From JAFGSI01 sp041287425 (GTDB lineage: Bacteria > Chloroflexota > Anaerolineae > Anaerolineales > Villigracilaceae), in the NCBI GenBank assembly GCA_041287425.1, contig JBEULG010000036.1, positions 1 through 64,000 of the forward strand: a DNA stretch of 64,000 bases, in the 5' to 3' direction. The stretch's first letter is position 1. Each line of letters begins with the position of its first letter. The position numbers and the translations under genes were made by a program. A model generated the notes under the pieces. It was not told where the DNA came from and did not search any database. It was given only the letters and a program-made list of their open reading frames with translations. Shown piece after piece: positions 15,687 through 24,603 of this stretch.

Positions 15687-16793
15687 ATGAAATTGCAACG
15701 CTCTCTCTTCCCCTGGTTTTTGATGGCCTTGTTTGCCATGCTGGTCTTGGCGGTGATTCTATTTTTGCCCTCCTGGGCGGCCGAGTCGTTCGGGCAGCCC
15801 GCCTCCAACCTGGGGGCGGGGCAGCGCTACAATTATTCGCTCAAGTTGTTGCTCGAATCGCAGGCGCTGACCCAGCCGTGCCACCCCGACGCTCCCGAGC
15901 AAATCTTCGTCGTCCGGCAGGGTGAGACGGTCGATTCGATTGCCGTCCGCCTCGAACAGGCCGGCATCATCTGCGATGCTCAGGTCTTCCGCGATTACCT
16001 CGTCTGGTCGGGGCTGGACCGCACCATTCAAGCCGGTACCTACCGTCTGAGTCCTGCTTTGACCGGCATGCAGGTGGCTCGCGCCTTGCAGGATGCCACG
16101 CCGACGGAGGTGACCTTCTTCGTGTATGCTGGCTGGCGCATCGAGGAAATCGCCGAGGCCATCCCGGCTTCCGGCCTGCAGATTGCGCCGCAGGATTTTG
16201 TCGCCGCGGCCTCGTTGCCGCTCCATCCGCCCGCCTTCCTGCCGGCCGGGGCCAGCGCCGAAGGCTTTCTCGCGCCGGGCGAGTACACCCTGCCGCGCAC
16301 GACCGACGCTGCCCAACTGGTCTCGGTCCTGTTGCAGGAATTCACCTTCGGGCTGACCCCCGAACTCGAACAGGGGTTTACCGCCCAGGGGTTGAGCGTC
16401 TATCAGGCGGTCATCCTGGCTTCGATTGTCGAGCGCGAGGCCGTCTTCGACGAGGAGATGCCTCTCATCGCCTCGGTCTTCTACAACCGGCTGCGCATCG
16501 GCATGAATTTGCAATCCGACCCGACCGTGCAATATGCTCTCGGTTTTACCGGCGATACCTGGTGGAAGAACCCCCTCACGCTGAGCGACCTGGAAGTCGA
16601 TTCCCCCTTCAACACCTATCTCTATCCCGGTCTGCCGCCGGCGCCCATCAGCAACCCCAGCCTGGCGGCGCTCGAGGCGGTGGCCTTCCCCGCTCAGACG
16701 AATTATTACTATTTCAGCGCCCGGTGCGACGGCTCAGGCTATCACAATTTCGCCGAGACATTCGAGGAGCAACTGGCGAACCTGTGCCGCTAG
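15687..16793 (+). CDS. mltG: Endolytic murein transglycosylase MltG (YceG-like)
   Basis: A 368-residue protein anchored by an N-terminal membrane helix (about 9-30). A LysM-like segment (IFVVRQGETVDSIAVRLEQAGII, about 71-93) leads into the YceG domain with VFYNRLRIGMNLQSDPTVQYA, SPFNTYLYPGLPPAPISNPSLAAL and the catalytic Glu region ILASIVEREAV. MltG cuts nascent glycan strands and so sets peptidoglycan chain length. The start at 15687 is chosen because it gives the TM segment directly after the ruvX stop. Its stop (TAG) is shared in reverse with the stop of the convergent radical SAM gene: the palindrome CTAG at 16790-16793 serves both. Confidence 0.93.
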   Translation: MKLQRSLFPWFLMALFAMLVLAVILFLPSWAAESFGQPASNLGAGQRYNYSLKLLLESQALTQPCHPDAPEQIFVVRQGETVDSIAVRLEQAGIICDAQVFRDYLVWSGLDRTIQAGTYRLSPALTGMQVARALQDATPTEVTFFVYAGWRIEEIAEAIPASGLQIAPQDFVAAASLPLHPPAFLPAGASAEGFLAPGEYTLPRTTDAAQLVSVLLQEFTFGLTPELEQGFTAQGLSVYQAVILASIVEREAVFDEEMPLIASVFYNRLRIGMNLQSDPTVQYALGFTGDTWWKNPLTLSDLEVDSPFNTYLYPGLPPAPISNPSLAALEAVAFPAQTNYYYFSARCDGSGYHNFAETFEEQLANLCR

Positions 16794-17728
16794 AGACCTC
16801 GGCCGAATCCCTGCCGCCGGTCCAGCCGGCGCAGACCGGCTTGCCGGGCGGCCTGCAGCGCTGCCCGGTATTCTTCTGCCGTAATGCCGCGGCTCAATTC
16901 GGGGAATTGCCGGGCGCGATAGGCGGGGCGGTACTGATCCATCAAATTCAAGTAGGTGTCCGCCGAGATTTCTGTTGCCAGGAAGCGGACGACTTCCTGC
17001 GTGCCGGCCAGGCCATTTGGCAAGACCAGATGGCGGACGAGCAGGCCGCGCCGGGCAATCCCGTTTTCGTCCATTTGTAAGTCGCCGACTTGACGATGCA
17101 TTTCCCGAACGGCGCGTTGGTTGACGGCAGGATAGTCCTTGGCTTTCGAGAGGTACAAAGCGGTACGGGCGTCGGCGTATTTCATGTCGGGCATGTAGAT
17201 GTCAATCACGCCGTCCAGGAGGCGGAGGGCGGCCAGGGAATCATATCCTCCCGTGTTGTAGACCAACGGCAGGCGCAAGCCCTGGCGGACGGCGATGACC
17301 AACGCGGCCAGGATTTGCGCGACCACATGGCTGGGGGAGACGAAATTGATGTTGTGGCAGCCGACGGCTTGCAACTCGAGCATGATGGCGGCCAGGTCCT
17401 CCGGCTCCACTTCGACCCCGGCATCGCTCTGGCTGATGTCAAAGTTTTGGCAGTATTGGCAGTGCAGGTTGCAGCGCGTGAAGAAAATTGTCCCTGAGCC
17501 GCGCCAGCCGCGCAGGGGGTCTTCTTCGCCATGATGTGGGTTGTAACTGCTGACCCGCGCCCTGATTCCTGTGCGGCAAACACCCTGTTTTCCTCCCGGC
17601 CGGGTGCGATCCACTTTGCATTCCCAGGCGCACAGGTCACAACAGGCGAGGCGCGCCAATGCTTCGGCGGCTCTTTTTTCCAGTTCGCCGCTGTGGAAGA
17701 GACGCAGATAGGCGGGTTCGAAAGTCAT
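16790..17728 (-). CDS. Radical SAM protein, PflA-like
   Basis: A 312-residue protein. The iron-sulfur motif is Cx3Cx2C in FFTRCNLHCQYCQNFDIS, typical of pyruvate-formate-lyase-activase-like radical SAM enzymes. Upstream is a second Cys group (CCDLCAWECKVDR and GVCRTG, about residues 29-55), as in the PflA-related proteins often paired with AMMECR1/MEMO genes, although those are not seen here. It cleaves S-adenosylmethionine reductively; the target is unknown. The start at 17728 (MTFEPAYLRL) is preferred because the longer open frame upstream reads as non-protein-like Arg-rich sequence. It converges on mltG with four shared bases at the stops. Confidence 0.88.
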   Translation of the reverse strand: MTFEPAYLRLFHSGELEKRAAEALARLACCDLCAWECKVDRTRPGGKQGVCRTGIRARVSSYNPHHGEEDPLRGWRGSGTIFFTRCNLHCQYCQNFDISQSDAGVEVEPEDLAAIMLELQAVGCHNINFVSPSHVVAQILAALVIAVRQGLRLPLVYNTGGYDSLAALRLLDGVIDIYMPDMKYADARTALYLSKAKDYPAVNQRAVREMHRQVGDLQMDENGIARRGLLVRHLVLPNGLAGTQEVVRFLATEISADTYLNLMDQYRPAYRARQFPELSRGITAEEYRAALQAARQAGLRRLDRRQGFGRGL

Positions 17729-17745
17729 ATCTGGCCGGAATGATA

Positions 17746-18717
17746 CTATGGTTGCCGATACGATACGTAAATGTCTGCTTCCAGCATCGTGCTCAAGTCT
17801 GCCGAGTAGTAGTGGTGAACGAAATACAATCTCGTTCCGTCGCTGCTCAAGGTGGGTTCCCCGGCGAAGGAGGAAACGACCTCCTCGGCCGCGCCCCATG
17901 AACCGTCTGGCTGGCGCAGGGAACGGAAGATGGCCGGGCCGGGTTGTCCCTTTGTGCTTTGCCCGCAGAACCATAACTCCTGGCCATCGGGGCTGAGGTA
18001 CGGCCAGCCTTCCCAGTTGGGCGTGTTGACAAGCGGCCCCAGGTTGATAGGTTCCCCCCAGCCGGTGGGGGTCAGGGTCGAGACCCAGATATCCAGGTCA
18101 CCCAGGCCGCCGGCGCGGGCGGAGTGGAAATAGAGTTCCTGTCCGTCGCTGGAGATGTGCAGTTCACCCACCTCGTATCGTTCCTGTTGGAGTTCCTCCC
18201 CGGCGTAACGCCAGTTCTGCCAGCGGCTATCCACCAGGTCGGCGCGGAACCATTGCACGCCCTCATATCCTTCGCGGACGGTGCAGAAGTACATCAGGTC
18301 GCCGGAAATGAATTCGCAGCCATCCAGCGTCAACTCGCCGGGGTCGGCCAGCAGAACGCGCTCTGGTTCGCTCCACGCATCGCCGCGGCGGTGCGTGACC
18401 CAGATGCCGGTCACGCCGTCCAGGATTTGTCTTTCGGCCGGCAGGCTGACATCCGGCGTGAAGACGAAGTAGAGCGTGTTGCCGTTGTCAACAGCAAAGG
18501 GGCTGTCTTCCGCGCCGCTGGTGTTGACGGGGAAGGGGAGCGGTTCGGGCTGACTCCAACCCGCGATGACGGTGGGAGGCCAGGGGTCCGACTCGGGGCC
18601 GTATTTTGTCTCCGGCAGGAGGGTGTAGCGGTCAACCGCTTCGGGAGGGGATGCGGCTTGTCCGCAGGCGAGGGCGGCGAGCAGAAGGGCGGCGAGAGGC
18701 AGAAGCGATTTTCTCAT
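17746..18717 (-). CDS. Lipoprotein with WD40-like (PD40/TolB-type) repeats
   Basis: A 323-residue exported protein. The signal peptide ends in a lipobox (LLAALAC, Cys18). The mature part holds repeated beta-propeller blades with the PD40 signature: LHISSDGQELYFHSAR, PYLSPDGQELWFCGQ and PTLSSDGTRLYFVHHY, plus FAVDNGNTLYFVFT near the N-terminus. Such propellers on TolB-like proteins bind peptides or surface partners; no enzyme motif is seen. It is coupled to the preceding lipoprotein gene by an ATGA overlap at 18714-18717, so the two are made together. Confidence 0.82.
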   Translation of the reverse strand: MRKSLLPLAALLLAALACGQAASPPEAVDRYTLLPETKYGPESDPWPPTVIAGWSQPEPLPFPVNTSGAEDSPFAVDNGNTLYFVFTPDVSLPAERQILDGVTGIWVTHRRGDAWSEPERVLLADPGELTLDGCEFISGDLMYFCTVREGYEGVQWFRADLVDSRWQNWRYAGEELQQERYEVGELHISSDGQELYFHSARAGGLGDLDIWVSTLTPTGWGEPINLGPLVNTPNWEGWPYLSPDGQELWFCGQSTKGQPGPAIFRSLRQPDGSWGAAEEVVSSFAGEPTLSSDGTRLYFVHHYYSADLSTMLEADIYVSYRQP

Positions 18718-19937
18718 GGCGGAAAAGCCCCGCTGAGAGCATCGGCCTTGATGAGCAGGGCATCGTTTTGCGGCGCCTGGGCGTACTTGATTTCGCCGGC
18801 CAGGTAAAGATAGTCACCGCTGACGACGATGCCATGCACAATCTCCTCGTCTGGCCCGCCCCAAACGGTGTGATGCAAGACCTCCCCGGCAGGACTGTAG
18901 AAGACGAGACCGATGTCGGCCGGGGCGTTGTCGGGGACGCGCTGGGTGACCGCCACGATGAGTTCTCCGGCCGCGTTGACCGCCGCGCTGCGCGAAACGT
19001 ATTCGCCGCCGCTCTCACCCCAGTGACGTTCCCACAGAAGATTCAGATTGAGGTCGAGTTTCAACACCAGCACCTGGTTGCCTTCTCCGGCAATGAAATC
19101 AATGCCGACCACGTAGAGCGTTTCGCCGTCGCTGGTCATACCCAGCCCGTCGGAGGCCAGCGGGCTGTCGTAGACGTAGTGTCGGATGTATGCGCCGCCG
19201 CTTTTGGAGAACTGCGCCACGTAGGCATCGCCGCCGAAGAGTACGTTGTCGGCGTTGAGTTTCCCCGAAACGTAGATGCTATCGGCGGTGACGACCATCT
19301 GACCGTCGCAGGAATCGAAACCGGGCGTGCCCCATACGCTTTCCCAAATCATGTGGCCTTGCCGGTCCAGTTTCAAGATGGCGATGTCGTAATTTCCCCC
19401 TGCGCTGACGCTCCAGCCGGAGACGTAGATGGCGTCTTCCTCCACAACCAGGCCATCCACTTCTTCGTAGCCGTAGCCCTGTCCCCAGACGAACTCCCAC
19501 AGCACCTGGCCGGATTCCATGTCCAGTGCCAGCACAGCCATATCTGCTTCGGTGAGTCCGGCCCCGGTGTAGGTCAGGCCGCCGACATAGAGGTAGGGTT
19601 CGGCCACAGCAACGATGAACACTTTTTCCTGAAACCGATTTCCCCACTCCGTGCGCCAGAGTTGCGTCCCATCCGGCGCGAATTTGTAGATGGCCATGTC
19701 GGTGAACCACTCGCCGGGCTCTTGCTCGTATGCGCCCAGGTAGATATTCCCCTGCGAATCGACAGCCACGCTCCAGGCCTGGTCAGACTTCGGGCCGCCG
19801 CGTATCCGATACCAGAGTTCAGACGGATTGACTGTCGGCGCGGCCGTGTGGGCCGCCGCAGGCGGGGCTGTTGACTGGCTGTTGCAGGCCAGAGCCGCGG
19901 CCAAAAGGACGAAGGCCGGCGGCCAGAATCGTTTCAT
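18714..19937 (-). CDS. Lipoprotein with beta-propeller (SBBP-like) repeats
   Basis: A 407-residue exported protein with a lipobox (AAALAC, Cys18). The mature part has about seven repeats of the pattern 'SVAVDSQGNIYLGAY', 'IYKFAPDGTQLWRTEWG' and 'VLALDMESGQVLWEFVWG', as in SBBP or quinoprotein-like propellers. No catalytic residues are evident. A strong ribosome binding site (GGAGGTGT) precedes the start. It forms a translationally coupled pair with the propeller lipoprotein downstream, which suggests a two-part surface complex. Confidence 0.8.
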   Translation of the reverse strand: MKRFWPPAFVLLAAALACNSQSTAPPAAAHTAAPTVNPSELWYRIRGGPKSDQAWSVAVDSQGNIYLGAYEQEPGEWFTDMAIYKFAPDGTQLWRTEWGNRFQEKVFIVAVAEPYLYVGGLTYTGAGLTEADMAVLALDMESGQVLWEFVWGQGYGYEEVDGLVVEEDAIYVSGWSVSAGGNYDIAILKLDRQGHMIWESVWGTPGFDSCDGQMVVTADSIYVSGKLNADNVLFGGDAYVAQFSKSGGAYIRHYVYDSPLASDGLGMTSDGETLYVVGIDFIAGEGNQVLVLKLDLNLNLLWERHWGESGGEYVSRSAAVNAAGELIVAVTQRVPDNAPADIGLVFYSPAGEVLHHTVWGGPDEEIVHGIVVSGDYLYLAGEIKYAQAPQNDALLIKADALSGAFPP

Positions 19938-20000
19938 TCTGACACCTCCAATCCAGGCATCCGATTTGGACTCGGCGGATGCCCGCGCCGGGCAGAATGG

Positions 20001-21434
20001 TCATTTTGGGACAGGCAGGGCGAGGCTGACTCCTTGCTCGTCGAGACGCACGAAATACGAGCCGATCCAGGCGGCCAGGCCCAGCGCTCCCAGAATTACC
20101 CCGCTCAGGGCGATTTCCTCCAGCAGGCTGTGGATGATGTAGCCGGCAAAATCGTGGCCGAGTTCGGCCAGGCTTACGGAGAGGTAGGGCGGCAGGTTGC
20201 TGGTCAGGGCCAGCACCCAGGTTTGTTCGAAGATGGCAGCCAGGGTGGCGGCCAGAATCATGGCAAACAGACCGGCCAGGAACATCGGAATCCCCCACCA
20301 GCGCAGCCACGATTTGGGCGTCCGCACGGCCAGCAGGGTGACGATGAGCAGGAACAGAAGAGGCAGGTCGGGGCTGAGACGCATGCCCAGGCGGACGAGT
20401 CGCAGGCCGGGGCGGGGAGCGGCGGAATCGCCGCCAGCCGAGTCTCCGCCCAGGATTTGGACCCGGTCGGGAATCTGGTTGGCGATGAGTTGCAACTGAT
20501 CTTCGAGGATTGGGTGCATGCGGTTTAGCAGGTCTTCGGACGGACGACACAGCGAGACCTGGCCGCTGTAACCGGCGACGAGGCGCTCCAGCGCCTGGGT
20601 TTCGGCCTGGCTGCAGGGCGGCTGGGCGCGGATGATGGCCAGCAGGGCGTTCAAGCCTTCCGGGCCGACGATGCGCTGCTTGACGCTCTCCATCGGCAGG
20701 CTGACCTGTGTCTGTTGGCTGTTCAGGTAGCGGAAGGTCTGGCCGATGGCGTCTTCGATGATGCGCTGCAACTCTTCGGGCGGCATGATGGTGCGCAGGA
20801 TGTCCTCCCAATTTGTCACCGTCAGGTTGCGCAAATAGCGCGGCGTCGGCTCGGTGGTCACGGCCAGCCCGGCCTGGCGGAAACAGGCCGCGATTTGTTC
20901 GCGTTCCTGGTCGGTGCTCAAGCGTTGCTCGGCGACAATGGCTTCGTAAGCCTCGTCTCCCAGGGCCTGCCGGGCGCAGTCCTGGACCTGAGAGGGAGCC
21001 GTCGGGAGGGGATTTTCGCCCGGCCCGACATTGACGGCTGGGGCGGTCAGGCTGGCGCCATATTGCTGGATGCAGGGCTGAAGCAATTGCAGTTCGGAGC
21101 GCGACGGATAGGCTTCGCCGCTGGAGAGGACCTGGTAACGCTCCTCGCCGAGGGTGCGCCGGGCGCAGGCCATAAACTCTGGGGAGGCGTTTTCGCATAG
21201 CAGGGGATTTTCGCTGCAGGGGTTGTAGTTGGCGCTCAGGACGATTTGTTCGGCGAAGATGCGCGGCAGGCGCTCATAAGCCTGGAGTTGGCGCAGGGCT
21301 TCGATGTAGAGGTTGGCATCCAGCAGGCGGCGGTCGATGCCGGTGGCCAGGAGCGCCAGCAGCGCCGCCGCGATGAAGGCAAAGGCGGAAAGCCCGGCGA
21401 GAATTTTTCCGAGGACAGACAGGTTTTTTCGCAT
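20001..21434 (-). CDS. Conserved-looking hypothetical membrane protein
   Basis: A 477-residue protein. One N-terminal helix (about 9-32) is followed by a large outer region (about 35-330) with several Cys residues that could form disulfides (NPCSENPLLCENASPEFMACARR; CIQQYG; DCARQAL; ACFRQAG), and then three or four C-terminal helices (about 335-455). No family is recognised. The Cys content and topology fit a protein exposed outside the cytoplasmic membrane. The ATG at 21434 is taken; a TTG nine bases upstream is possible. It follows the MtaD-CYTH gene by 20 bases and is probably co-transcribed with it. Confidence 0.7.
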   Translation of the reverse strand: MRKNLSVLGKILAGLSAFAFIAAALLALLATGIDRRLLDANLYIEALRQLQAYERLPRIFAEQIVLSANYNPCSENPLLCENASPEFMACARRTLGEERYQVLSSGEAYPSRSELQLLQPCIQQYGASLTAPAVNVGPGENPLPTAPSQVQDCARQALGDEAYEAIVAEQRLSTDQEREQIAACFRQAGLAVTTEPTPRYLRNLTVTNWEDILRTIMPPEELQRIIEDAIGQTFRYLNSQQTQVSLPMESVKQRIVGPEGLNALLAIIRAQPPCSQAETQALERLVAGYSGQVSLCRPSEDLLNRMHPILEDQLQLIANQIPDRVQILGGDSAGGDSAAPRPGLRLVRLGMRLSPDLPLLFLLIVTLLAVRTPKSWLRWWGIPMFLAGLFAMILAATLAAIFEQTWVLALTSNLPPYLSVSLAELGHDFAGYIIHSLLEEIALSGVILGALGLAAWIGSYFVRLDEQGVSLALPVPK

Positions 21435-21454
21435 AGCCAACAACCGCTTCCTTT

Positions 21455-23434
21455 TCAGGCCGGGTTTGCCAGGTCGATGTAATCCTGCGTCACGGTCTTG
21501 TCGAGCGAGCCGCCCAGGCGGGTAATCAGTTCGGCCACCAGCGAGGCTTTGTGTTCGGCGTCTCTGCGACTCCAGGTGCGGCTTTTGATTTCGAGGTAGT
21601 ATCCCAGCGGAGGCCGGTCGAGGCTGTCCAGATTGATGAAGAATTCGGTGTCTTTGTAGCGTACCAGCCAGCGCAGGCGGTCTTTGTCGATGGGGACTTC
21701 GAGGCAGGGCTTGAAGTATTCGCGGTAGAAGCGCAGGCTGTTGGCCGCCGGGGCCAGGTAGCGGCTGCGCGAGAGAAGCACATCGTGGCCGAATTGTCCC
21801 TCGCGGGCCGGGCCGATGAGAGTCAGGCGGGCGCGTACCCCGCTGAGGTTGCCTTTGGCGTCGATGGTTTCGTCCTCGCGATAGCGCAGCCAGCCCTGGG
21901 AGGCATCCTCGAATCCGAAATAGACGTCATGTTGGTGATAGTGCCGTTGGCGGATGATTTCGATTTCCGGCGATTGGAGGGCCTGCTGGACCTGGAGCGG
22001 GTCGCTGATTTTGACCTTGACCTGCACCTCGAAGGACTCCTCTTCCATTGAGCCTCCCAGGGCAATCAGTTTCGACAGAACCGACTGTTCGCGGGCCGTC
22101 AAGAAGATGTCGATGCGGCGGGCGTATTCCTGGGCGGCGCTCAACAGTTCCTCTTCGTCGAGGGTCAGCAGCCGTTGGGCGCGCATGACCCATTGGCCGT
22201 TGACCATCACGTCGGTCACATCGCTGGCTTTGCTGGCATAGACGATTTGGGCGTAGGGGTTCTCGGCTTCGCGGCGGAAGCGCGGGGCGTTGTGGAGAGG
22301 GGTCAGGTCGAGCAGAATCAGGTCGGCGCGCTTGCCGGGTTCCAGGGAGCCGGTCAGGTGGCCGATGTGCATGGCCTGGGCGCCGAGGCGGGTGGCCATG
22401 CTCAGGGCGTGCCAGGCCGGCAGGGCGGTCGGGTCGTTGCTGACCGCTTTGGCGACGAAGGCTGCCAGCCGCACTTCCTCGAACATGTCCAGGTCGTTGT
22501 TCGAGGCCGGGCCGTCGGTGCCGATGCCCACGCTCAGGCCGACATTGAGCATCTTCTGGACCGGCGCGAAGCCGGAGGCCAGTTTCAGGTTGGAGGAGGG
22601 GTTGTGCGCCACCCCCGCGCCGGCATGCAGCAGGGTGCGCATTTCGCCCTCGTCAATGTGGACGCAGTGCGCCGCCAGCACTTTGGCGTCGAACAGCCCC
22701 TGTTTCTTGACGTAGGGGACGACCGGCATGCCGTTCTCGCGGCGCATGGTTTCGACTTCCAGGGCGGTCTCGGCAATGTGGATTTGCAGGGGGACGTCGA
22801 ACTCGGCCGCCAGTTGGGCGGCGCTGCGCAGAATTTCGGGGGTGCAGGTGTAGGGGGCGTGCGGCGCGATGGACGGGACGATCAACGCGTGGCCCTTCCA
22901 GCGCTGGACGAAATCGCGCCCCGCAGCCAGCGAATCCTCGAAGGCGGGGGCATCGGGGGCCGGGAATTTGAGCACGGTTTGGCCGCACAGGGCGCGCAGT
23001 CCGGCCTCGACGGTCGCCGCTGCGACGGCCTCTTCGAAGAAGTACATGTCGGCGAAGCAGGTCACGCCGGAGCGGATCGATTCGGCGCAGGCCAGCAGCG
23101 TCCCCAGGCGGACGAAATCGGGAGAGACGAATTCGCGCTCGACCGGCCACACGTAGCCTTGCAGCCAGACGTCCAGGCGCAGGTCATCGGCCAGGCCGCG
23201 CAGCAGGGTCATGGGGACGTGCGTGTGGGCGTTGATGAGGCCGGGCATGAGCACCTTGCCGCCGCAGTCGTGCTCCTGGGCGGCGGTGTACTCGGCGCGC
23301 ACCGCCTCCTGCGGTCCAACCGCGACGATTGTCTCTCCCTGGACGGCCACCGCGCCGGGTTCGTACTGGCGCATCTCTTCATCCATTGTCAGGACGAGGG
23401 CGTTGTAGAGAATCAGATCCGCGTTTTTGGGCAT
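21455..23434 (-). CDS. MtaD-like amidohydrolase fused to a C-terminal CYTH domain
   Basis: A 659-residue protein. Residues 1-462 form a complete MtaD/SsnA-type amidohydrolase (5'-methylthioadenosine/S-adenosylhomocysteine deaminase group): metal ligands in INAHTHVPMTLLRG, HIAET, AHCVH and GTDGPASNNDLDMFEEVR. Residues 463-659 form a CYTH domain (adenylate cyclase CyaB / thiamine triphosphatase superfamily) with FEVQVKVKI at its start, HDVYF, LRYREDE, RLRWLVRYKD and YYLEIKS, whose charged residues bind triphosphate and metal. Exact substrates are not predictable. ATG 23434 is preceded by AAGGAGT. At the domain junction an internal in-frame ATG (22048) has its own Shine-Dalgarno GGGAGG four bases upstream, so a free CYTH protein may also be made. 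Confidence 0.88.
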   Translation of the reverse strand: MPKNADLILYNALVLTMDEEMRQYEPGAVAVQGETIVAVGPQEAVRAEYTAAQEHDCGGKVLMPGLINAHTHVPMTLLRGLADDLRLDVWLQGYVWPVEREFVSPDFVRLGTLLACAESIRSGVTCFADMYFFEEAVAAATVEAGLRALCGQTVLKFPAPDAPAFEDSLAAGRDFVQRWKGHALIVPSIAPHAPYTCTPEILRSAAQLAAEFDVPLQIHIAETALEVETMRRENGMPVVPYVKKQGLFDAKVLAAHCVHIDEGEMRTLLHAGAGVAHNPSSNLKLASGFAPVQKMLNVGLSVGIGTDGPASNNDLDMFEEVRLAAFVAKAVSNDPTALPAWHALSMATRLGAQAMHIGHLTGSLEPGKRADLILLDLTPLHNAPRFRREAENPYAQIVYASKASDVTDVMVNGQWVMRAQRLLTLDEEELLSAAQEYARRIDIFLTAREQSVLSKLIALGGSMEEESFEVQVKVKISDPLQVQQALQSPEIEIIRQRHYHQHDVYFGFEDASQGWLRYREDETIDAKGNLSGVRARLTLIGPAREGQFGHDVLLSRSRYLAPAANSLRFYREYFKPCLEVPIDKDRLRWLVRYKDTEFFINLDSLDRPPLGYYLEIKSRTWSRRDAEHKASLVAELITRLGGSLDKTVTQDYIDLANPA

Positions 23435-23451
23435 GTTTACTCCTTGCTTCG

Positions 23452-23487
23452 ATTGTACCGCAATTGACCGAAGAGCGCTCTTTCGGA
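23452..23487 (-). promoter_or_regulatory. -10 box and palindrome upstream of the MtaD-CYTH gene
   Basis: Reading leftward, TACAAT (23457-23452) lies 17 bases before the start codon. Just upstream is a 12-base perfect palindrome AAGAGCGCTCTT (23471-23482) within a slightly longer imperfect one, placed where a regulator could act on the promoter. No clear -35 is seen. Confidence 0.35.
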
Positions 23488-23503
23488 ATTGATTTAACGG
23501 GCA

Positions 23504-23534
23504 GGGACCCGATCTCTCCAAGAGACCGGGCCCC
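23504..23534. terminator. Stem-loop after the M14 carboxypeptidase gene
   Basis: Arms GGGACCCGATCTCT (23504-23517) and AGAGACCGGGCCCC (23521-23534) pair over 14 positions with G-T pairs, leaving a 3-base loop. It lies between the M14 gene and the MtaD-CYTH gene, and resembles the stem-loops at 11763 and 54852. Confidence 0.5.
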
Positions 23535-23549
23535 CGGCAGAGAGGGGAC

Positions 23550-24602
23550 TCAGCGCTGCCAGTTGAGGAAGACGCGCAGAATCTCGAGGTTTTGGTCGAA
23601 GTCGGTATGGGTATGGTCGCTGAGTTCGATGTCGATGGCGGCGATGCGGTGGGCGGCGGCCCAGTCGGTCAAATCGCCGGTGATTTCGCAGCCGGTGTCG
23701 ATGGGCGGCCAGGGGTAGGTGCTGACCTCGGCCACGGCCTCTGCCAGGCGGACGGAGGGGCCGTAGTCGTAGCCGCCGGCGAAGATGCCCAGGGCGGCGC
23801 TGTGATAACTGATGAGGGCGTCAATGTTGTAATACTGGATAAACGTCATCAAAGAGATGACCTCCGGTTCGGAGGCGGGGTAGTCTCCGGCGCTGATGGG
23901 CAGGATGTTCCAGCAGCCGCTGCGGTCCCAGGTTTGTTTCCAGCCGTGCGGCCAGTTGCGGTTCAAGTCCACGCCGTTTTCGTTGGCGCGGCCGATGGGG
24001 CCGCGGCCGCGGGCGGCGCCGTCGGGGTTCAGGTTGGGCAGGATGTAAAGGCTGATGTGGCGGGGGATGATTTCCGGATGGTCATCAATGTAGACGATGA
24101 GTTCGTTGGCAAGGGCGATGGTGTTGGCCTCGCTTCCGCCGTGGATGCCGGCCACGATGAGGCGGCGGGTCGAGCCGGTGCCGAAGCGATAGACCTCGAT
24201 CGGCCGCCCGGCGACAGAGTGGCCGATGACAACCGGGCCGGAGGCAAACGGAACGGGCGTTTGAGTCGGTGTGTAATCGGGGGTGGGGCTGGGTTCGAGC
24301 GTGGCGGTCGGCGGCGGCGTTGCAGTAAAGGTGGATGTGGGAGTGGGGCTGGGGGTCGGGATGAGGGTGGCCGTCGCCGGCCAGAGCGGGGTGGGGGTAT
24401 CGTCGAGCGGCGAAGCGATGACGACGAGCGGCGTTTCGCTCGGCGGGGCTGGCAGGGATGTGGGGGAGGAGCCGTCGCTCGCAGCAGGAGAAGGGCTGGC
24501 AGCCGAAACCAGCCAGAAGACGGCGAGCAGGGCGGCACACAGGAGGTTGATCACCCAGAAGCCAAGCACCCAGTGAGCCAGGCGGCGCGTGGAGGTAGAC
24601 AT
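23550..24602 (-). CDS. M14-family zinc carboxypeptidase, membrane-anchored
   Basis: A 350-residue protein with an N-terminal membrane helix (about 12-34), a long Pro/Thr/Ser-rich linker (about 36-118) and a C-terminal M14 peptidase domain. Zinc ligands are His and Glu in AGIHGGSEANT and His in LISYHSAA; the substrate-binding Asn-Arg is in GVDLNRNWPHGW, and the general-base Glu is in IDIELSDH. It should remove or trim C-terminal residues of peptides, possibly wall peptides, outside the membrane. The stop of this gene and the CinA-like start upstream are about one base apart, so they are in one operon; a stem-loop follows the stop. Confidence 0.87.
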   Translation of the reverse strand: MSTSTRRLAHWVLGFWVINLLCAALLAVFWLVSAASPSPAASDGSSPTSLPAPPSETPLVVIASPLDDTPTPLWPATATLIPTPSPTPTSTFTATPPPTATLEPSPTPDYTPTQTPVPFASGPVVIGHSVAGRPIEVYRFGTGSTRRLIVAGIHGGSEANTIALANELIVYIDDHPEIIPRHISLYILPNLNPDGAARGRGPIGRANENGVDLNRNWPHGWKQTWDRSGCWNILPISAGDYPASEPEVISLMTFIQYYNIDALISYHSAALGIFAGGYDYGPSVRLAEAVAEVSTYPWPPIDTGCEITGDLTDWAAAHRIAAIDIELSDHTHTDFDQNLEILRVFLNWQR

Positions 24603-24603
24603 T

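Noticed and set aside
22175..23467. A 430-codon plus-strand frame
   Set aside because: Antisense shadow of the MtaD-CYTH gene, Gly/Val/Asp-rich, no motif.
24240..24500. Repetitive ACC/CCG-rich stretch that could look like a CRISPR or tandem repeat
   Set aside because: It encodes the Thr/Pro/Ser linker of the M14 carboxypeptidase; there are no regular spacers. No CRISPR array is seen anywhere in the window.
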